The translations under genes were made by a program, and so were the position numbers. Source: Knoxdaviesia capensis (taxonomy: Eukaryota > Ascomycota > Sordariomycetes > Microascales > Gondwanamycetaceae). Taken from it: 64,000 bases of DNA. The notes beneath the pieces were generated by a model. The model was not told the origin of the DNA, ran no database searches, and was given only the letters and a program-made list of their open reading frames with translations. Shown piece after piece: positions 13,501 to 27,800 of the stretch; the stretch's first letter is position 1, and each line of letters starts with the position of its first letter. The stretch spans positions 1,401,339 to 1,465,338 of the forward strand of contig LNGK01000004.1 of the NCBI GenBank assembly GCA_001510575.1, given 5' to 3'.

Positions 13501-15593
13501 ACAGACCCTGTCCGCTCGGCAGTGGCTGATAAGTTCGCAGCTCAACACACCAAAACCCGCGCTGAAAAGAAGTGAACTCAAGAATAGACACGACGCTGGT
13601 CTCCCCCCCAATCTGATATGCAAAGTCGCGGCATGCACAGATTTCCGGGCCGGTAGCGGACGGGACAGATGTGGTGTTGCTGTTGCTCCAACAAGCACCA
13701 AAGAGGTGACATGCCTCCAGGGTGACTACGAAGTACCGGCCTCTTTGGGGCAAGCAGGCAAACGGCACAGCGGCAGAACATGCACTCAGAGGGCAAGCAA
13801 ACACGCAGGCCTAGGCGGGCAGATGGGGGGAAGAGAAGAACAAGAAACAAAAGCCTGGGCGGTTGTGGTGGAGGGTGGGGTGGGTGTATCAGAGCCGGTG
13901 CTGTTCGTCCCAGCAAACAGAGAGTCCCAGAGAAGAGGAAAACCGGACTCTCTGGCTCTCTCTCTCTCTCTCTTGGTTGCTCAGCTGGGGAAGCCAATTT
14001 CGGCCGCCTGCATGAAGGAATACCGAACAGGTGCAGTTGATTCCCTGTGTGTCGGGGAGGAGGAATACCGGAGATTATGGGATGGATAACTCCAGAGGAG
14101 GGGGGTAAGTAGGTGAGGTTCAAAGGAGACGAGAGAGGTTAGGGTGATGGTGAGTGTGTGTGTGTGTGTGTTGGACGACAAGGAGGACATCGAAACTGTT
14201 GAGCGGTGCTATCCCCCCTCTGCCTCTCCCCCTAACCCTCTCTGTCTCCGGGTCCCAGCAAACTGGGAACAGCCGGGGGGGGCAGAGATACCCAGACGAA
14301 GGAGAGTCAGGCTTACTTGGCTGGGGCAGACTTTTGGGGGAGAATGGGAGCAAGGAAGAAGAAGAAACAGGCCAGTGAGGCCACGGATAGAGCACAGAGA
14401 TCCCAAGCGAGAGAAAGAAAAGAAAGAGAAGCAAGGGCCATTGATGTCTGCTATCCACACACCCTCCCCTGGCGTTTTCGTCTGTCCCTCAAGATACTGG
14501 ACTCTGACCTACCGTATGTCTGTTCGTCTTGGTGTCTCTGTCTCTCCAACGCCAGATTTCTCCGGAGCCATGTATCCATTCTCAACACTTTGGCCCCCCT
14601 TCTTTTCTCGCTCTGTGCTTTTTTTTCTTTTGGTTTGCGCACAGGAGTTCTGCTGTTGCTCTAGCAGATCATCCCTCGTTTTCCTCCGTGTTTGTAGGTC
14701 CCAGAAACCCGGTTCGACGTGATCCAAGTCCCGACATGGGAGGGCAAGTGAAGGGGGAAGTAAATAACAAGAGGGGGGGGGTGTGTGTGTTATGTTATCC
14801 TACACTATATCAGAGGGCAGTTATAAGGGACAAAACACGAGATAGCAGCCGTGTCAGTGTGTTCGTGTGTGTGTTCCTAATATGGCTTCACCGACACAAA
14901 CCCAAAAAGTCTTGTGCTATCAGGGGAGCAAACGATACAAAACGGGGGAGAGGGGAGGGCGAGCCAACGAACGAACGATAACTGACCATGGAGTATTTCT
15001 TTCCTTTTGTTTCCACAGGGAATACGAGACCTATAGCACAGAGGCGAGAAAGACACAGCAGGCATGTGTAGTAGGATAGGGGTAAGTGAGAGAGAAAAGG
15101 TATGATGGGGGAGAGGGGGGGAAGGGGGGGGGGCTATAAGAGGCGGTTGATATACACCAGCTGAAAACTTAGAACACGCAGGCCAGTGAAGTGGTGCAGA
15201 TGCAGGGAACGCCTCCCTCGCAGCTCTCGTAGAGAGGGACTTGGAGCGTGGGAGGGGAAAAAGAATGGAAAAAGGAAGGAAACGAGTGAGGCCAGTCATA
15301 TGTTGTACTGCATGTGTGTGTGGGTGATGGTGGTGGTGACTGGCGATGCGTTTATGCAGCCACTTGAGCAGCAAAAGCAAGCACAAGCAAACACGGCGAG
15401 TCTAGAGCAAGTGCTGAAGGACGCAGCAAAAGGAACAAGCAGCCCAATTCATGCACAAGCAGGGCGTGCATATCACCGGATCTGGCACAGTTAAGTGACA
15501 GGTTGAAGATGGCTCAGGGACTCGTGAAGAAGGCGTTTCTGTTTTCTCTCCAGAACCGCGAGACGTGAGAGAGAGAGACAGAGCAAGAGCATC

Positions 15594-15661
15594 ACCTCCT
15601 CTTCCTCTTCCTCCTCTTCCACCTCTTCCTCTTCTTCCTCCTCCTCCTCCTCCTCCTCTTC
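15594..15661. repeat. TCC/TTCC-rich polypyrimidine tract
   Basis: Imperfect trinucleotide and tetranucleotide CT-only repeats of about 68 bp. The reverse strand reads as poly-Glu in an open frame, which I treat as a repeat artefact. Confidence 0.9.
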
Positions 15662-17169
15662 GAGTTGTGGTCTCCTCACAGGCCAAGACCGAGAAAAGAT
15701 TTCAAAAGAGAGAAACGGCTGCCGTCCGTCTATCTCCAACCACTTGGCCCCGTATAGAGGAAACCCGCCTAACCGGAATAGACACACAGAGACACCCCCT
15801 AGAGAGCCACGGCCAGGGATATACCCACGAGACGTGTCGTTTTTTCGTGTCTTCTCGTCACCTCTCACATTTATATCAGTGCTTTGTCGTGTTTTCTGTT
15901 TTTTTGCGTCGGGGAGGAGAAAGAAAAATGTGATATTAGGTGCGTCCAGGGTAGACGAGAAGGCACACACACAGAGACAGAGAGAGAGAGTATCTGGCAA
16001 TTCCCCGCTCCAAAAGTGGGACACGCTCCATTCTCGTCGCTGTTGGCGGTTTCTGTGTCGATCATGAGGGCTTGAAGATTTTTCGGCTTGAGGGGAAACA
16101 AAGCTAACACATGATTGATGGGGCGCAGTGTGGGCTTTCTTATATCATGATGAAGTTATCGTGAAGATGAATGTCTGCATGTTTTTTTTTTCGGGGGGGG
16201 GGGGCATGGTTCGTGATATGGTGGAGCTCGCATTTGCCAGTTTGACCGTTGCAGTGGACGGCTGGCTGCAGATGCAACCACCTGCCACCAAAACCCTACA
16301 CTTGCCAGCACCTGGAACCCGGCCGCTGGCCGCTGGCCGCCGGGCCCAACCCGGCAACGTCAACGACATCCCATCATCACCGCCGAATATACAGTACTGA
16401 ATGTGTCAATTGTTCAAGATCATTTCCTGTCTTCAGCTCAATCACACGTATCCAATATTTCGGTGGAGAATATATATGTGGATTGCCCTGTCTCTTTGCG
16501 TGCGTCCCTTTATGCTCATTTTAATCCCCTTCGGCTACCCACCAATGTCTCCGCTGCACGCGCATAGTAGCACTGCATGCACAATTAAGTTCTCCCCCCT
16601 CGTCGCAATTTAATTTTATTTTCTATTTTATCGAAAGAGGTCCAAGAACAAGCACCTCTATCCAACTCACTGTGACCACCGAGTCTATCGCTCTCTCTGT
16701 CCGTGGTTTCTGGCCACCACCCGGATACACCGACCTTTGCAACTGCCCTCGTCCTGGCTGCTGATCCGCCACGTTCTTCGGTTAGAGTGGATTTTCCACC
16801 GCTATATCTAGGGGGTGTCCAGGCGCACGACAGCGAGGTCCGGCCCGCGGAGGGGATTTTCCCCCGGGGGGTGCTTTGTTTTCTGGTGGTTTGTTTTCCC
16901 TGGCCCCTCCTCTGATTCACACAGCGTGTGTCCATGGATGTGCCCTGCACAGTAGGGCTCTCCCTCTCTGCGCCTTCAAACAGGCAGGACTCTTTGGTTA
17001 GCCATGTTTCACCGAGGACAGCGTCCCGGTGCAGATGGATTTTTCTTTTGCTTTTCGAGGGGGGAGTGGAACGGCCCGGAGGGATCTGTGTCGTGTTTTG
17101 GTGGCTCTCGAGTCGCTTGAATGGAATATGGAGGGACACGTCGAGACAAGTATAAAAATAAGATAAGAA

Positions 17170-17213
17170 GTAAAAATAAAAATAAAATAAAATAAAATAA
17201 AATAAAAATAAAA
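17170..17213. repeat. AAAAT-type pentanucleotide repeat
   Basis: About eight imperfect AAAAT or AAAATA units, the most A/T-rich short tract of the gene-poor interval. Confidence 0.9.
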
Positions 17214-17260
17214 CCAAAAGTCTGCGCGGGAGATCAAGTGCTTGATGCGGTGGAGCGGGT

Positions 17261-20200
17261 GAATCTGTGTCAGTTCTCTTTTTTCTTCTGAGGGGCCGCG
17301 CGAGCCTGTGCCACGAGAGCCATTGGGAGACCTATCTCATTTCCATTTGAGTTTGTTTGATTCGATAGATCCGAGAGTTTGGGTCTGTTTGGAAGTGTGT
17401 CTTGGAGAGGGCAACTTCCATCGCCCCAAATGGACCTTTGCTGTGTCTTACTTCCTGCGCGAGACACTCTGCTGACGCCCATGTTACATGGACGTTTTTT
17501 TTTTATATAGTTCGGGACCACAGGTAACGGACAGGACACTTCAGGAACACTCCTAATTACCGGCATATAAAAAGCCGCCGTCGAAATCCGGTACGCTGAG
17601 GGACCCTCAATACACGCACTATCACGCTGCTGGCCCGTACCTGCAGATAATCCTACCTGTTGGCTGTGCTTTCGCTACGCCCCCCCCTGCGACATGAGTA
17701 CCAGCGCGTTGGGAAAGCTGAAGGGCCCTGTTTTTTTCTGCGCATGCTACCTCTCATGTTCTTTTCTTTATTTTGTTGGTTGGTTGTAAACCGGTATCTG
17801 ACAAGTTCAGGGCTTGGGGCCAGATAGCGATCGTCGTGTGTCTCTCTGGGTGATTATCTCGCTTCACTTTGAATTACGTTTTTTTTTGGTGGCAAGGCGT
17901 AAAATGAAGAAGAAAATTAGCAGCAATTAAAAATAAATATAATAAGGATTAACCTGGTCGTCCATTCTTCCCGTGGCCCCTGCATTGCGTATGGCGGGAG
18001 CAGCCTTTTTCCATTTCGCATCATTTTCACCAGCAAATCAATTCACTTGTTGAGTCTCATACAGTGTAAATGGAAAACACAGCGAAAAAGAAACCAAAGA
18101 GTAAAAATATCTCATCATCTGACGGTATTGCGGACGGGGGAGATTTTCACTTCTTCCCCCTGTACGGGTACGGACCAAGGGCCTGAAGACTGAGGGATTG
18201 GGGCTTTGGGAAGAAGCAAAGAAACCCGCTCATTGCGACGGTGCGTTCCGACAGTGAAACGGACACTTGGTTACGCAGGAGAATGCCGCTGGGGAGCTCC
18301 CTCGTCCGCTTCCCCACGCCTCTGCTCCTTTGTATCTCCTTCGTTTGGGGAGTCACTTCCTCGATTCTTTGGTCCGTCGAAATCCGACGGAGGATTACCG
18401 ACCTGCACAGCTTTTTCCAAGGTATTGATTGTCCTGTACTGGACAGTGGAACAATATCATCCCGGGCACGGCCAAGCCCACTCTTGGACCCAAAGAGTGG
18501 TTCGCGAGAAAAACAGCAAGGGGGGACGACACACACACAAACGGCACGGCGGGTATGTTGACCGTACCCCGTACGCACACAACAAGAAAAAAAAGCCGAC
18601 AGAATTCAGAAGCCCTGGGCCCAATGATGTGTCGTCCAGGCAGGGAGGGGGCCCCGTTTATATTGATCGGTACAACCAGCTGTAGCATGCAATATCATGT
18701 GCCGTACACTGGGACGGGCAGCCCCAACTGTTCCTCATTCCCAACGATGCCTGGCCTTTAAGTGCGTTCCCATGCCTTGAGGCATTTCCCGCTCTGCCTG
18801 ACTTGGAAGGTTCACGCAGGGCCTATTTACAGTACAGCGTATGGTCACCCTGGGCTCGCACGTTCGGAATCGTGGGTCGTTTCGTGTTCCTTTTGCGACT
18901 GGTGCCGCCCGTCTCTCGCTCTGGCGGTGTATGTATCGTACAGTACTGGACTTATATGTACAGTACTGTACAGTACTGTAGTATTCCGGTGTTCAACACG
19001 GCACCAGGCTCCCGCTGTCCACAGTATATCTCCTCTCTTTTTAGTGGACTCGCACCCGGCCGGGGTTCTGAAACGCCGCTGGTTGTCCAGGTCCTTTTTG
19101 TCTTTTTTTAGGTCTGTCGTGTTTGTTGTGTTGCCATATATAACGGCAGGTTGTATAGAGTCCCACAACTTCATCCACTGAACGAAAAACCGGTCGTCGA
19201 CCAACAGGATACGGACGTTCCGGCAACGTGGGGGGGTCAGTGTCAGGCCCAGTTTCGCAGCCGTGGTCTTCGTGCATGTCGTTGGGGTCGACATACTAGA
19301 GATCAGTATTTACTGTAGACTTTCCCTCTCTCTCAAGAGATCTCTGTGGAGAGGCACGTGTGCTGGTTTTCACGATATACGGCATCTCCACCGCCCCAAC
19401 CCCGTTGCAAATCCGCTTGGAACCTTGACACGGGGTTTTGACATGTTACCACAAACACCAGTTCGTCCTGTCGCTCCAGAGGAGAGTGTGACAGTGGCCA
19501 CATAGAAAAAAAAAACACAAACCACGCCGCGCGAGAAGGCGGCCCAGCAGGAACAAACACCTCGTCGCACAAGAACCCCCGAAGATTTTGAAAATTGGAA
19601 AGAAATAAAAAAGGCTGCAGGCTGGCTCGCGCTGCGAAAGCCGGGATACCCTTTCTAACTCTATACGCTGGCCTTGCTCCCACACCTACCAGGCTGTTTT
19701 CCTCGGCTTTCCTCAGTCGGTGGTTCCTGGGAATAACATACTGCTGTGCCTGGTTTTTCGGTTGGTGGGTATCAGCAGTGTCTTGGGTGACAGGTGCTCA
19801 TCCCTTGCTCTGGGGTCTGACTTCTTCTGACTTGTGAGGGATCAAAAGATTTCATATCAGCAGGGGACTGTTCTGTTTGGCGGCTCAAAGACGGCAAATT
19901 GGCCCAAGTTCACCTGTGAACTCCGTCCAGGCCAAAAACCAGGTTTTCGCACAGCTGGTTCGTCCAGCGTGGTAACTGGTTCCCAATCTTGACCCAGCCG
20001 GTTCCTCTCTCCCCCAACGCTCATCTCGTTTCTGCGTTACCAGTTTATGTTATCTGTCATCTGTCACCTAAGACCGACCCCTATTTAGATTCTTCATGCC
20101 AAAATAGCAGAATGTCCGTATCCCCCTCGCTGGGTGTCTCTGCCTCCCTTTCGGCGCGGCTTTGGGTTACTGTTACAGGGAATCAAGCGACCCTAGAGGC

Positions 20201-23200
20201 TAAAGCTTAATATTCGCCGGTTTACCGTCTGCAAAGACACGCCTTGGGAGGCATGAAAGGTTTTGAGTACTCGCAGCTGTGCCCGAGACACCAGGCCGTC
20301 GCAGGTATCGGGTACCCTGCCTTCGGTCCAGTGTCACCCATCAGCGTGGTTGTGTCTCTCCGTGTATTCATCACATATCATCTTTCTCATTTTTGGTTCT
20401 TGTCTGTCGGGGCCCCGTGGAATTTGAAGTGCTCAATTTTTTTTCCTTGAAATTTAGCAGAGGCTACCGAACTGTCGCCCGCTACAATGTAAGCTAACCC
20501 TAAGTCTTGTGGCTTCTGTCGCTCCCTGAGGCGTATGCATAAGTGCTCTCTGTACGCATGTATTAGGGCTTCATGATTCATGAAGAGGACGGAGTGTGGA
20601 ATATGAATATACATCATTTTACTCTCTTCCTCCCTTTTTCCTTTTCCCTTGTCCTGCTGCTCTCCCCCAACCAGATCTCTCTTCAGCGTATAAAGCTTCT
20701 TAAATCAACATGCTGGTGTTGCCACTACAGTACTCCATAATCATTCTTCCAGATTCTCCCGTTCACAAGGTGGCTTCCACCAGATTTACCATCGAGCGAT
20801 TCCGCAATGTCCAATCATTCGTTGAACAACTCCTTTAGCCCCCCTCTGTTGCATCTTTTCGATGGAGCTCTGTCATCCCTTGTTTTTAGACTCTCTCCCG
20901 TAGAAGCCAGAGTTTACCGCGTCTATGGCGAACTCGCGTCTCACAACCGGAATCTTTACCGATGCTGACCGGGCCCATTTGTTCAGTTGTGCCGAACGGT
21001 TCGAAAGCACATCCGGGTCTTCTTATAGCGTATCCGACTCATTTATACGGTCGGAGCCCCTTCCTACTAGTCAAATGAAGTCGCCGGTGCTGTGGCTCGA
21101 GAGGGCGGTCAAGTTGCCGATACAGAATCAACAAGTGCCACAACTTCCAACCCAGAGCCGTCGCAAACCATTAGGACAGATATACCTTCCGCTATTGGCA
21201 GCACGAACGCCGCCCGCGACACCAGAATTACTAGCCATGAAACCGACGTCGATTTTTATCTCAACAGCCACCAGAGATCCTCAGCGCCAGCCATTCTCTG
21301 ACTGCTCGATTGTGAATATTCGGTTGGCTGGCCCGATATATGCGTGATTAGTAGTAAAACATACAAACCGTCTCTCCCTTCAACCCAGCCTGCTGGGTTC
21401 GACCAAACAAGAAAAGTTAAAAATACATACTTCCCAATCAGGTAAATTGAAGGATGGGGGGGGTTCGGTGTGGCCACCGTTTGTGCGACTGTCAGTCAAA
21501 CCCTCTGCTGTGCCTCTCTAATTGATAATTTAGGCCGTTTTCTCTTTTCCCCGTCCCATGATTTTCCACCGGTTCCGCCGCGTCTTCTTCTTACCTATGC
21601 TTATTCCACGTCGCCAGCCCGTTCCTGTGTGTGGCCCCAGGTCTTACCACACATCCCTTCACCTCTCCCTCGCCTCCCAGATTTCCGGGAATTTTCCATC
21701 TTCTTTAAACTCTTTTTTCCTGGTCCTCTTTCTGTTGTGTGTACGAGGCGCCAGCTTTCCTCGGTTCCTGGTATCGTCCGTCCGTCAAAAGCCAGCCGAG
21801 GGGGGTGTGCTCGTTCCCCCCCCTTTTTATTTGCTCTCGGTGCTTTTCGTGGTTCTTTTTTTTTTTCTGGGTGAGGTCTGTGGTACTATACACCCTGAAG
21901 AGATAGCAGCCCGGAAAATCATGTACTGTACAGTATGCACCGCGTGGGGGGAGAGCCAAGAAAAGCTTTTGGGCTGGCACTCACAGGTGTTTGTTTTTTT
22001 TTCTCTTCGGATCGCTTTCTTCCTGTGCCGCACATACCGCATATGGGACGGGACCTATCCAGCCGGGGGAAGAAAGCAGAGAACCCAGAACAAAAAAGAA
22101 AAAAACCGAAACCAGATATCAAACCCCTTCGACCCTCCCAATCCTGGCCGATGTCGGGTGCCGCCCCTCTTCAGCCCGTGTCTCGCTTCCCACTCTTATA
22201 ATGCGCGTTATCAATAGTGATCTGCTCTTAATGCCCAGGCCCGGGCGGTCTCTTCAGGCTCACACGTCTGGACGACAGCACGTACCGGTTCACCAGTGCC
22301 CAGGATGTCCAGGTGTGGCCCTTTTAGCGAACCAAAAGTTGGGGAGACTTGCATATATCACCAGCAGCATATAGTCGCAGGACCAGCGCAACACCCGTCG
22401 ACATGATAGTCCCCGACGTACTGTACTGTATATAACAAGGCGCGGGATGGGTTTAGCATTAATCACCCTGTCCAAAACACCACTGGGGATCGCCGCCTCC
22501 TCGCTCATCAAAGACGCTGATTTTCGCCTGTCATCAGCTCTTTTTCCCCTCCTCGTCCTCCTCTACATCAGGCCTTTGTTGCTCTTCCGGTTCTCCTTCG
22601 GGCGCGGAGTGGAGACGTCAGTCGTGCCAAAACGAGTGTTGCTTTTTCTGCTTTTATGCATGAGATAGGGATGAGAAACGGGCAAGGTGCGAAAGGAGCC
22701 AGCTGAGAGAGATACAAAAATAAAATAAAATAAAGTAAAAAGCCCACAAAAAGTATCTCCTCCTACAGTCAGGCCATTGCGTTGAGGTGTCTCTGCCGGT
22801 CCGGCTCCGGGCCGGCAATGTTCATCTTTGTTTTTCTCTCTGTTGGAAATATCTTGCACGGTTGACGTTGAAGCTGACTTATCTTGTTTATTTTTGCCGC
22901 TGGTCTTATTTTTAGTGGCCGGCACCCTAGAAGTGGCCCAAGGAACGGACGCCAAAGGTCTGTGAGAAAATGGGCAGGAGACGGGTAAATCCGCTCATTG
23001 TTCGCCTCGCGCCTTCCGCTTTGTCCTGTCTCTATATTTTCTTCCATCGCCACTAACGAGATGCTCAGGAAATTGCCTGGTGTAAACCCTTCCAGGAAAC
23101 GGTGTTTAGGGTTACTAAATGCAGTTGATGGATCTCGATGTTAGCGATGCGCAGGAAAATACGGTCTGTCTGTCTGATATATCACCGTCCCCACAACCGT

Positions 23201-24800
23201 TCGCCGAAACGACTCACTTACTGTATTGAAGCACGTCTCAGCATTGACGAGCAATGGAAGGCCATCCCCCCCTCGCCGCTTTTTTTTTTCTGGCACCCCT
23301 GGTTCCCCGGTCCGTCCCATTTTCTCCCAATGACACCTGAGGTAGGGTGGCCCGGATGCCACAACTATCGCAGAATGTAACGTCAATCAAATTGGGTCTC
23401 TCCAAAGCCTCTGTTTTTTCCGTTCGTTCGTGTCTGCCGCGTAGCCCTTCAGCAACGTCTAATACGAGTTGAAACCTGCCCTCGACGGTCAGGGCATTGA
23501 CGTACGAGCACTTGTTCCAAATTGGGAACATTGTCAACGGCGGGGGGACACGGAGGGCGTTGGCCGGACAGACGACCCGAGCACGCACCTTGGACGGGGG
23601 AGGTCTTCATTCTGGGGTTTGACTCGCTCGCTCTGTCGTACAGTGCTGTGTGTGTGCGGCCGGTGGAGAAAACGTACGGGGCCATGCAATGGTAGCCAAG
23701 CACATGCTGGGGGGGGAGAGCGAGCCCAAATGCGTGCGTCTGCTGGAAGACTTAGCTAAACTGAGCCCGCGCGCGCGAATGCCACCCGTCCTCCCCACGC
23801 CCAGACGACCGACCAGAGGAAAAGCTCAGACAGATAACTTTAATAAGAACGCTGTTGGGCGGAGAGAACGCTTGGATGGGAAGATGGGAGGGAAATTCGG
23901 TCTGGTCTCTGCTCACGGTCCCTCGCCCCCATCTCGTACCCACCACCCCTGTTTATCGGGTTTCTTTCTTTTTTTTCTGTATTTTTTCACTGGTGATCAG
24001 CAACTAGTGGTAAAGCCTGGTCCCCCGATGCGGGCCAACAAGAAATACAAGAGCGCATGTCAAAATCCCGTACTGTGTGTGTGTGTGTCCGGCATTGCTC
24101 TGGTCCGTAGTTTTGCGTGTTCCGGCAACGGTGGGCGAAACCAAGATGGAGGAATGCTCTTATCACCGACATAGGGGAGCTCGCCAGGTCGTTCAAAGCA
24201 GGAAGGGCATTCCTGTTTGAGGAACCGTCCTATCTGGTGCGGTGTCCTGTGATTTGTCCACATTGTGGGGGGTAAAAGGGGGGATATGGGTTGCAGCTGC
24301 TTGCCAAAGTGTGATGCGGAGAAGATCCTCTTGTCTGCCTCCCATGGTAGCATGGCAGAAGGGGTTTGTTTGTGAAGGGGAACCACCTTTGGGTATGTCG
24401 GTTATCTACGATAAGTTATCTGGCTTGCCCTTTATTTGAGGGCTTTTTTATTTTTTCACTCGGGTTGTTCTCCACTCCGCAGTGTTGCAAGCGGGAGGGT
24501 TCTTGTGTGATCCTCTTATCTAGCGATAACTCCCAGCGCTCACAAGCAACCCCGTCGGATGTCACAGTCCTGGACGCAGTCTCTCAGGATGATTCGCCTC
24601 CTCTTTATATTTGGATTCTGGCAGCTTAATCTCCCAGTGCCGTACCCCAGAAACCCCACGATCCACCGAGAATGCCTACTGCGCTAGGGTTAGGGTTGTG
24701 ATGTGACAGTGCCGTCACCACAAACATCATGTGGTTCACCTTTCTCAGAGTGAAGCGATCTTAGCTATCTTTTACCTATCTGAGACCACTGATAAACGAT
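17261..24800. other. Gene-poor interval, part 2
   Basis: No protein gene can be supported. Visible items are a TATA-like box at 17566-17574 and TGTACAGTAC-type clusters at 18936-18981, 21923-21935 and 22418-22430. A 17-base palindrome CTTCATGATTCATGAAG lies at 20569-20585, and two tandem TTAGGG units with flanking bases at 24684-24698. The open frame 20925-21347 is discussed under rejected items. Confidence 0.5.
17566..17574 (+). promoter_or_regulatory. TATA-like box TATAAAAAG in the gene-poor interval
   Basis: A canonical TATA element flanked by CGGC and GCCG. No coding sequence follows within several kilobases, so it would drive a non-coding transcript if it is active. Confidence 0.3.
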
Positions 24801-24801
24801 A

Positions 24802-24804
<3 letters not shown>

Positions 24805-24849
<45 letters not shown>
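24805..24849. repeat. (CA)n microsatellite, 45 bp
   Basis: An uninterrupted CA dinucleotide run. Confidence 0.98.
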
Positions 24850-24851
<2 letters not shown>

Positions 24852-27800
24852 ACCCCCTCCCTCACTCCAAAAAGAAAGAAAAAGAAAGAAAAAAAAGAAC
24901 CGAAAAACAGCAGTCATGAGAACAGCAGCAGCCTCACTCAGCCAAGCGGTAAAAGTTTCCATTTTGTGCAGCCAGCAAAAAAGGAAACGGTAGACCGGCG
25001 CTATCGTCAAATGAGGTTTACGGCGATATGATTTCTTTTGCTGGCTGCACGGCGCGCCCACCACTCACGAGGGCGCAAACGGAGTTCGTTAGGGACGAGA
25101 GTGGAGAGCCAAGAAGACGAAATTGTGATGTATGGCATGGTGTGATTACCCGTGTCATCAATTTCTCTGACGGTCTTTTCTTTTTCTTGCTTTGGCCTTC
25201 AGATGCCCCCCTTTCCCCCCACCCCCTTCACACCTTTTCGTTGTCTTCTTGGTTTCTCCTTGTCCGCTATGGTATACCCTCAATTTTGCTCTGTTCCCCC
25301 ACAGAGACGGACGTGGGTGTGGATCAAAGCCAGTAATTCCGGTTACATAAAACAGGATCCCCCCTCCAAGATAGATTTCCACTAGCAAATAGAGTGTCTA
25401 CTATTCCACGGTACTGCAAATGCAATGCCCGAGAACTCGGCACTTAGCAGGCTAGTGGTTGGGTGGGTTTGGAGTATCTGTGCTTGTACCGCGGCTGTGC
25501 AGCAGGATTTTAGATTTTCGCATATGTTGGGTGTGATAAGACACAACAGCCACTAAACCAAACACGAACGGAACGTTGGTGATAACGACCCGCGGGTACC
25601 CAATCACATCGCAGGACCCGGTGTCTGCACCGACTCGGGGCTATGGATTTATCGAGTTCAAACGACAACCTGACGGGAGTGGTTTTTCTGGACACTGTAC
25701 TGTATACAGCAACACGCGTATGACACAACTGGATGTGGGTGCTGAACTTTCTCTCCGGACTGGAGATATTCGTCTGACGGCTCGGACCTGCCCGCCAAAT
25801 CCGGGCAACAGAAAAAAAAGCCAAGCTCAGGGCTCACCGTCCACCTGGGTGGTACCAAGTGCACGATTCTCTGACCTGCTGGTGAGCGAGAAAGAGGAAG
25901 TTCGGGACAGCAACTGGACCCGGGCCGAAGGAAAGCTGGCTGGAATAAAAAGAATTCAATTTAACTTAAAAACCCTGGATAAGAAATTCAATGATTTGCA
26001 CGGGAGACGATTACAAAAAATTATAGCGCCGCTCTGCAAATTCCAGCCCCGTCTAGCTCTCGCGAACAAGACGAAAAACGCAGAGAAAACCGCATTGCAC
26101 AAACAGGTATCATCCCAGAACCAACCCAGACACTAGGATCAATCCTCCAAGTCATGGATGTAGGCTGCGGAAACGGCGGGTACTGGGCGGGGAAATCCAG
26201 ACAGGGAGAGGGCAAGAAGAGAAAAGAAAAAAGGATAAAGGACAAAGCAGGGGGAGGCAAGAACCGGCCTGTGGCGGCGAGAAAGAATAGCAATTCGCCT
26301 GGCGGGAATCTGTGCTTTTTTGGGGTCTTTTTTGTTTTCTTCTTGTGTTTTTTTTTTCACTTCAGTTTATACATATATATATGTATTTTTTTTAATCGTT
26401 TGTTCGTTAGTTTTCATTTCCTGGGCGCCTTTGCTCAACCCGCTAGACCTTGCGGGAAGGAAAGCTTTGGCTATATCTGTGCTCCGGGGTGACACTAGAA
26501 GTATCCAAGAGCCTTGGAAGGAGCTCTTCACCTGCCTTCCGCGGCATAGGGAACCACGCTGGAATGCCCGCCGTCGAGGGCCTAAATGTCCCCCCTAGAA
26601 CCCTTCTATACTCTTTCCCCCTTTTGCTAGTCAGCGTCTAGTCACTGGTGACGAAGGGTCAACTTAGACGGATAAAAAATGAAGTGAGAGAATTAGCTCT
26701 GTCTTTAGTGGGAGACTAGGCCCCTGTCTAATTAGGGCTAAACTATCTCTCTCCCCTAATGTTAGCAGCTCTTAGTGCTATGAGAGCCCGCACGTTTGGG
26801 GCACGGAGTAACGACATAGGAAGTCTGGTCGCGCTAAAGCGTTCGACGACGTGTTTGCCGGTTGGCGGTGAAGTCGGTGATGCTTCTGTTCGCTTATACT
26901 CGCATAGCTATCCGCCCAACACGCAGATATTACCGTGTGACGTTGTATACCCCAACGTCGTAGAGAAAAAAATTGAACGCCGCCGCGAACGGAACATGCA
27001 CTATACGGCCGAGTCGCCAACCGCGCCGCTTCAGCACGTCAAACAGATTCAGCTTTCATCGCCTCCCATTCCCCCTCCCCCCCCCGGGCTGTGGATGAAC
27101 AGCCTAGCACCCGGGGAAGCTGGCGAATGCAGGAAAAGGTGGAAATTTGCATGCAACCTTTGCGCCGTCGGCGGTCCAGATTCTGGGTAAAATGGTCTTT
27201 GTATGCCCGGCATTCAACAGTGTAAGATTATACCTGTGGTTCCCCCCTTCCAGCCGCAACCTAAACGAACGACTCGGCGCCGCTGCATCCACTTGCTCGC
27301 TTCTGGCTCCTCTCTCGCACAGCTGTCTGCCCCATCACCTGTAGGCTAGAGTATAGTGAGTGGTAGACACTCTGGAGCCCGGCACTCTGCACAGCCGGCG
27401 GTGGAAACGAAGGACGGCCCGGGGACCAGATCCCTGGTGAGGCCCCTTGAGTGGCCGACCAGGGGGAGGGGGGGGAACCGAGCCTGGATGACGAAGACTT
27501 GCAGTATGGAAGTCCGGTGAGAGTTGGAAGGGGGGGGGCAGCAAGGTTCGGTACCGGGCTGGAAGGGAAGGGCTTCCTTACTGATAGAGATCATTCAATC
27601 CACCACACTGCGAGGACGGCCAGGACACACAAGTCTGGTTCTGGATCTACAGTAGGGGTCGGTATCATCAGTGCCAAAGACTGAAGATACCCTGGGAATA
27701 TCGGTTGGGTCCCAGTCCCAGACTCCCCCAGGCGCGTGTTTGCATCATAAGTCCGCGCAATTGACGAGGGGAGGGGAGGGGAGGGATCTTGGAACCAACC

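Larger units (their letters stand above)
10451..17260. other. Gene-poor interval, part 1
   Basis: I find no frame with domain-like sequence or a convincing exon chain. Contents are a (TA)n run at 10541-10559, TACTGTACAGTA-type palindromes at 11857-11870, 12246-12259 and 13089-13110, long G runs (for example 11466-11475, 12300-12308 and 15109-15133), and a TCC/CTC tract at 15594-15661. An AAAAT tract lies at 17170-17213. From about 12.3 to 15.6 kb the plus strand is purine-rich. Confidence 0.5.

Noticed and set aside
15491..16024. Minus-strand frame with a long poly-Glu run
   Set aside because: Produced by the TCC/CTC repeat at 15594-15661.
20925..21347. A 140-codon plus-strand frame in the gene-poor interval, with a second overlapping open frame at 21092-21301
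   Set aside because: Composition is fairly protein-like, but no family motif, splice context or flanking exon is visible. It could be a pseudogene remnant; I would not annotate it without a homology hit.
25576..26136. A 186-codon plus-strand frame
   Set aside because: It contains one of the dispersed palindromes, and its sequence has no recognisable motif or exon partner. Chance is adequate for a 22-kb interval.
26759..27190. A 143-codon plus-strand frame beside a TA-rich patch starting TGTTAG
   Set aside because: No motif is recognised. I considered a solo LTR or transposon end, but no terminal repeat or target duplication is visible.
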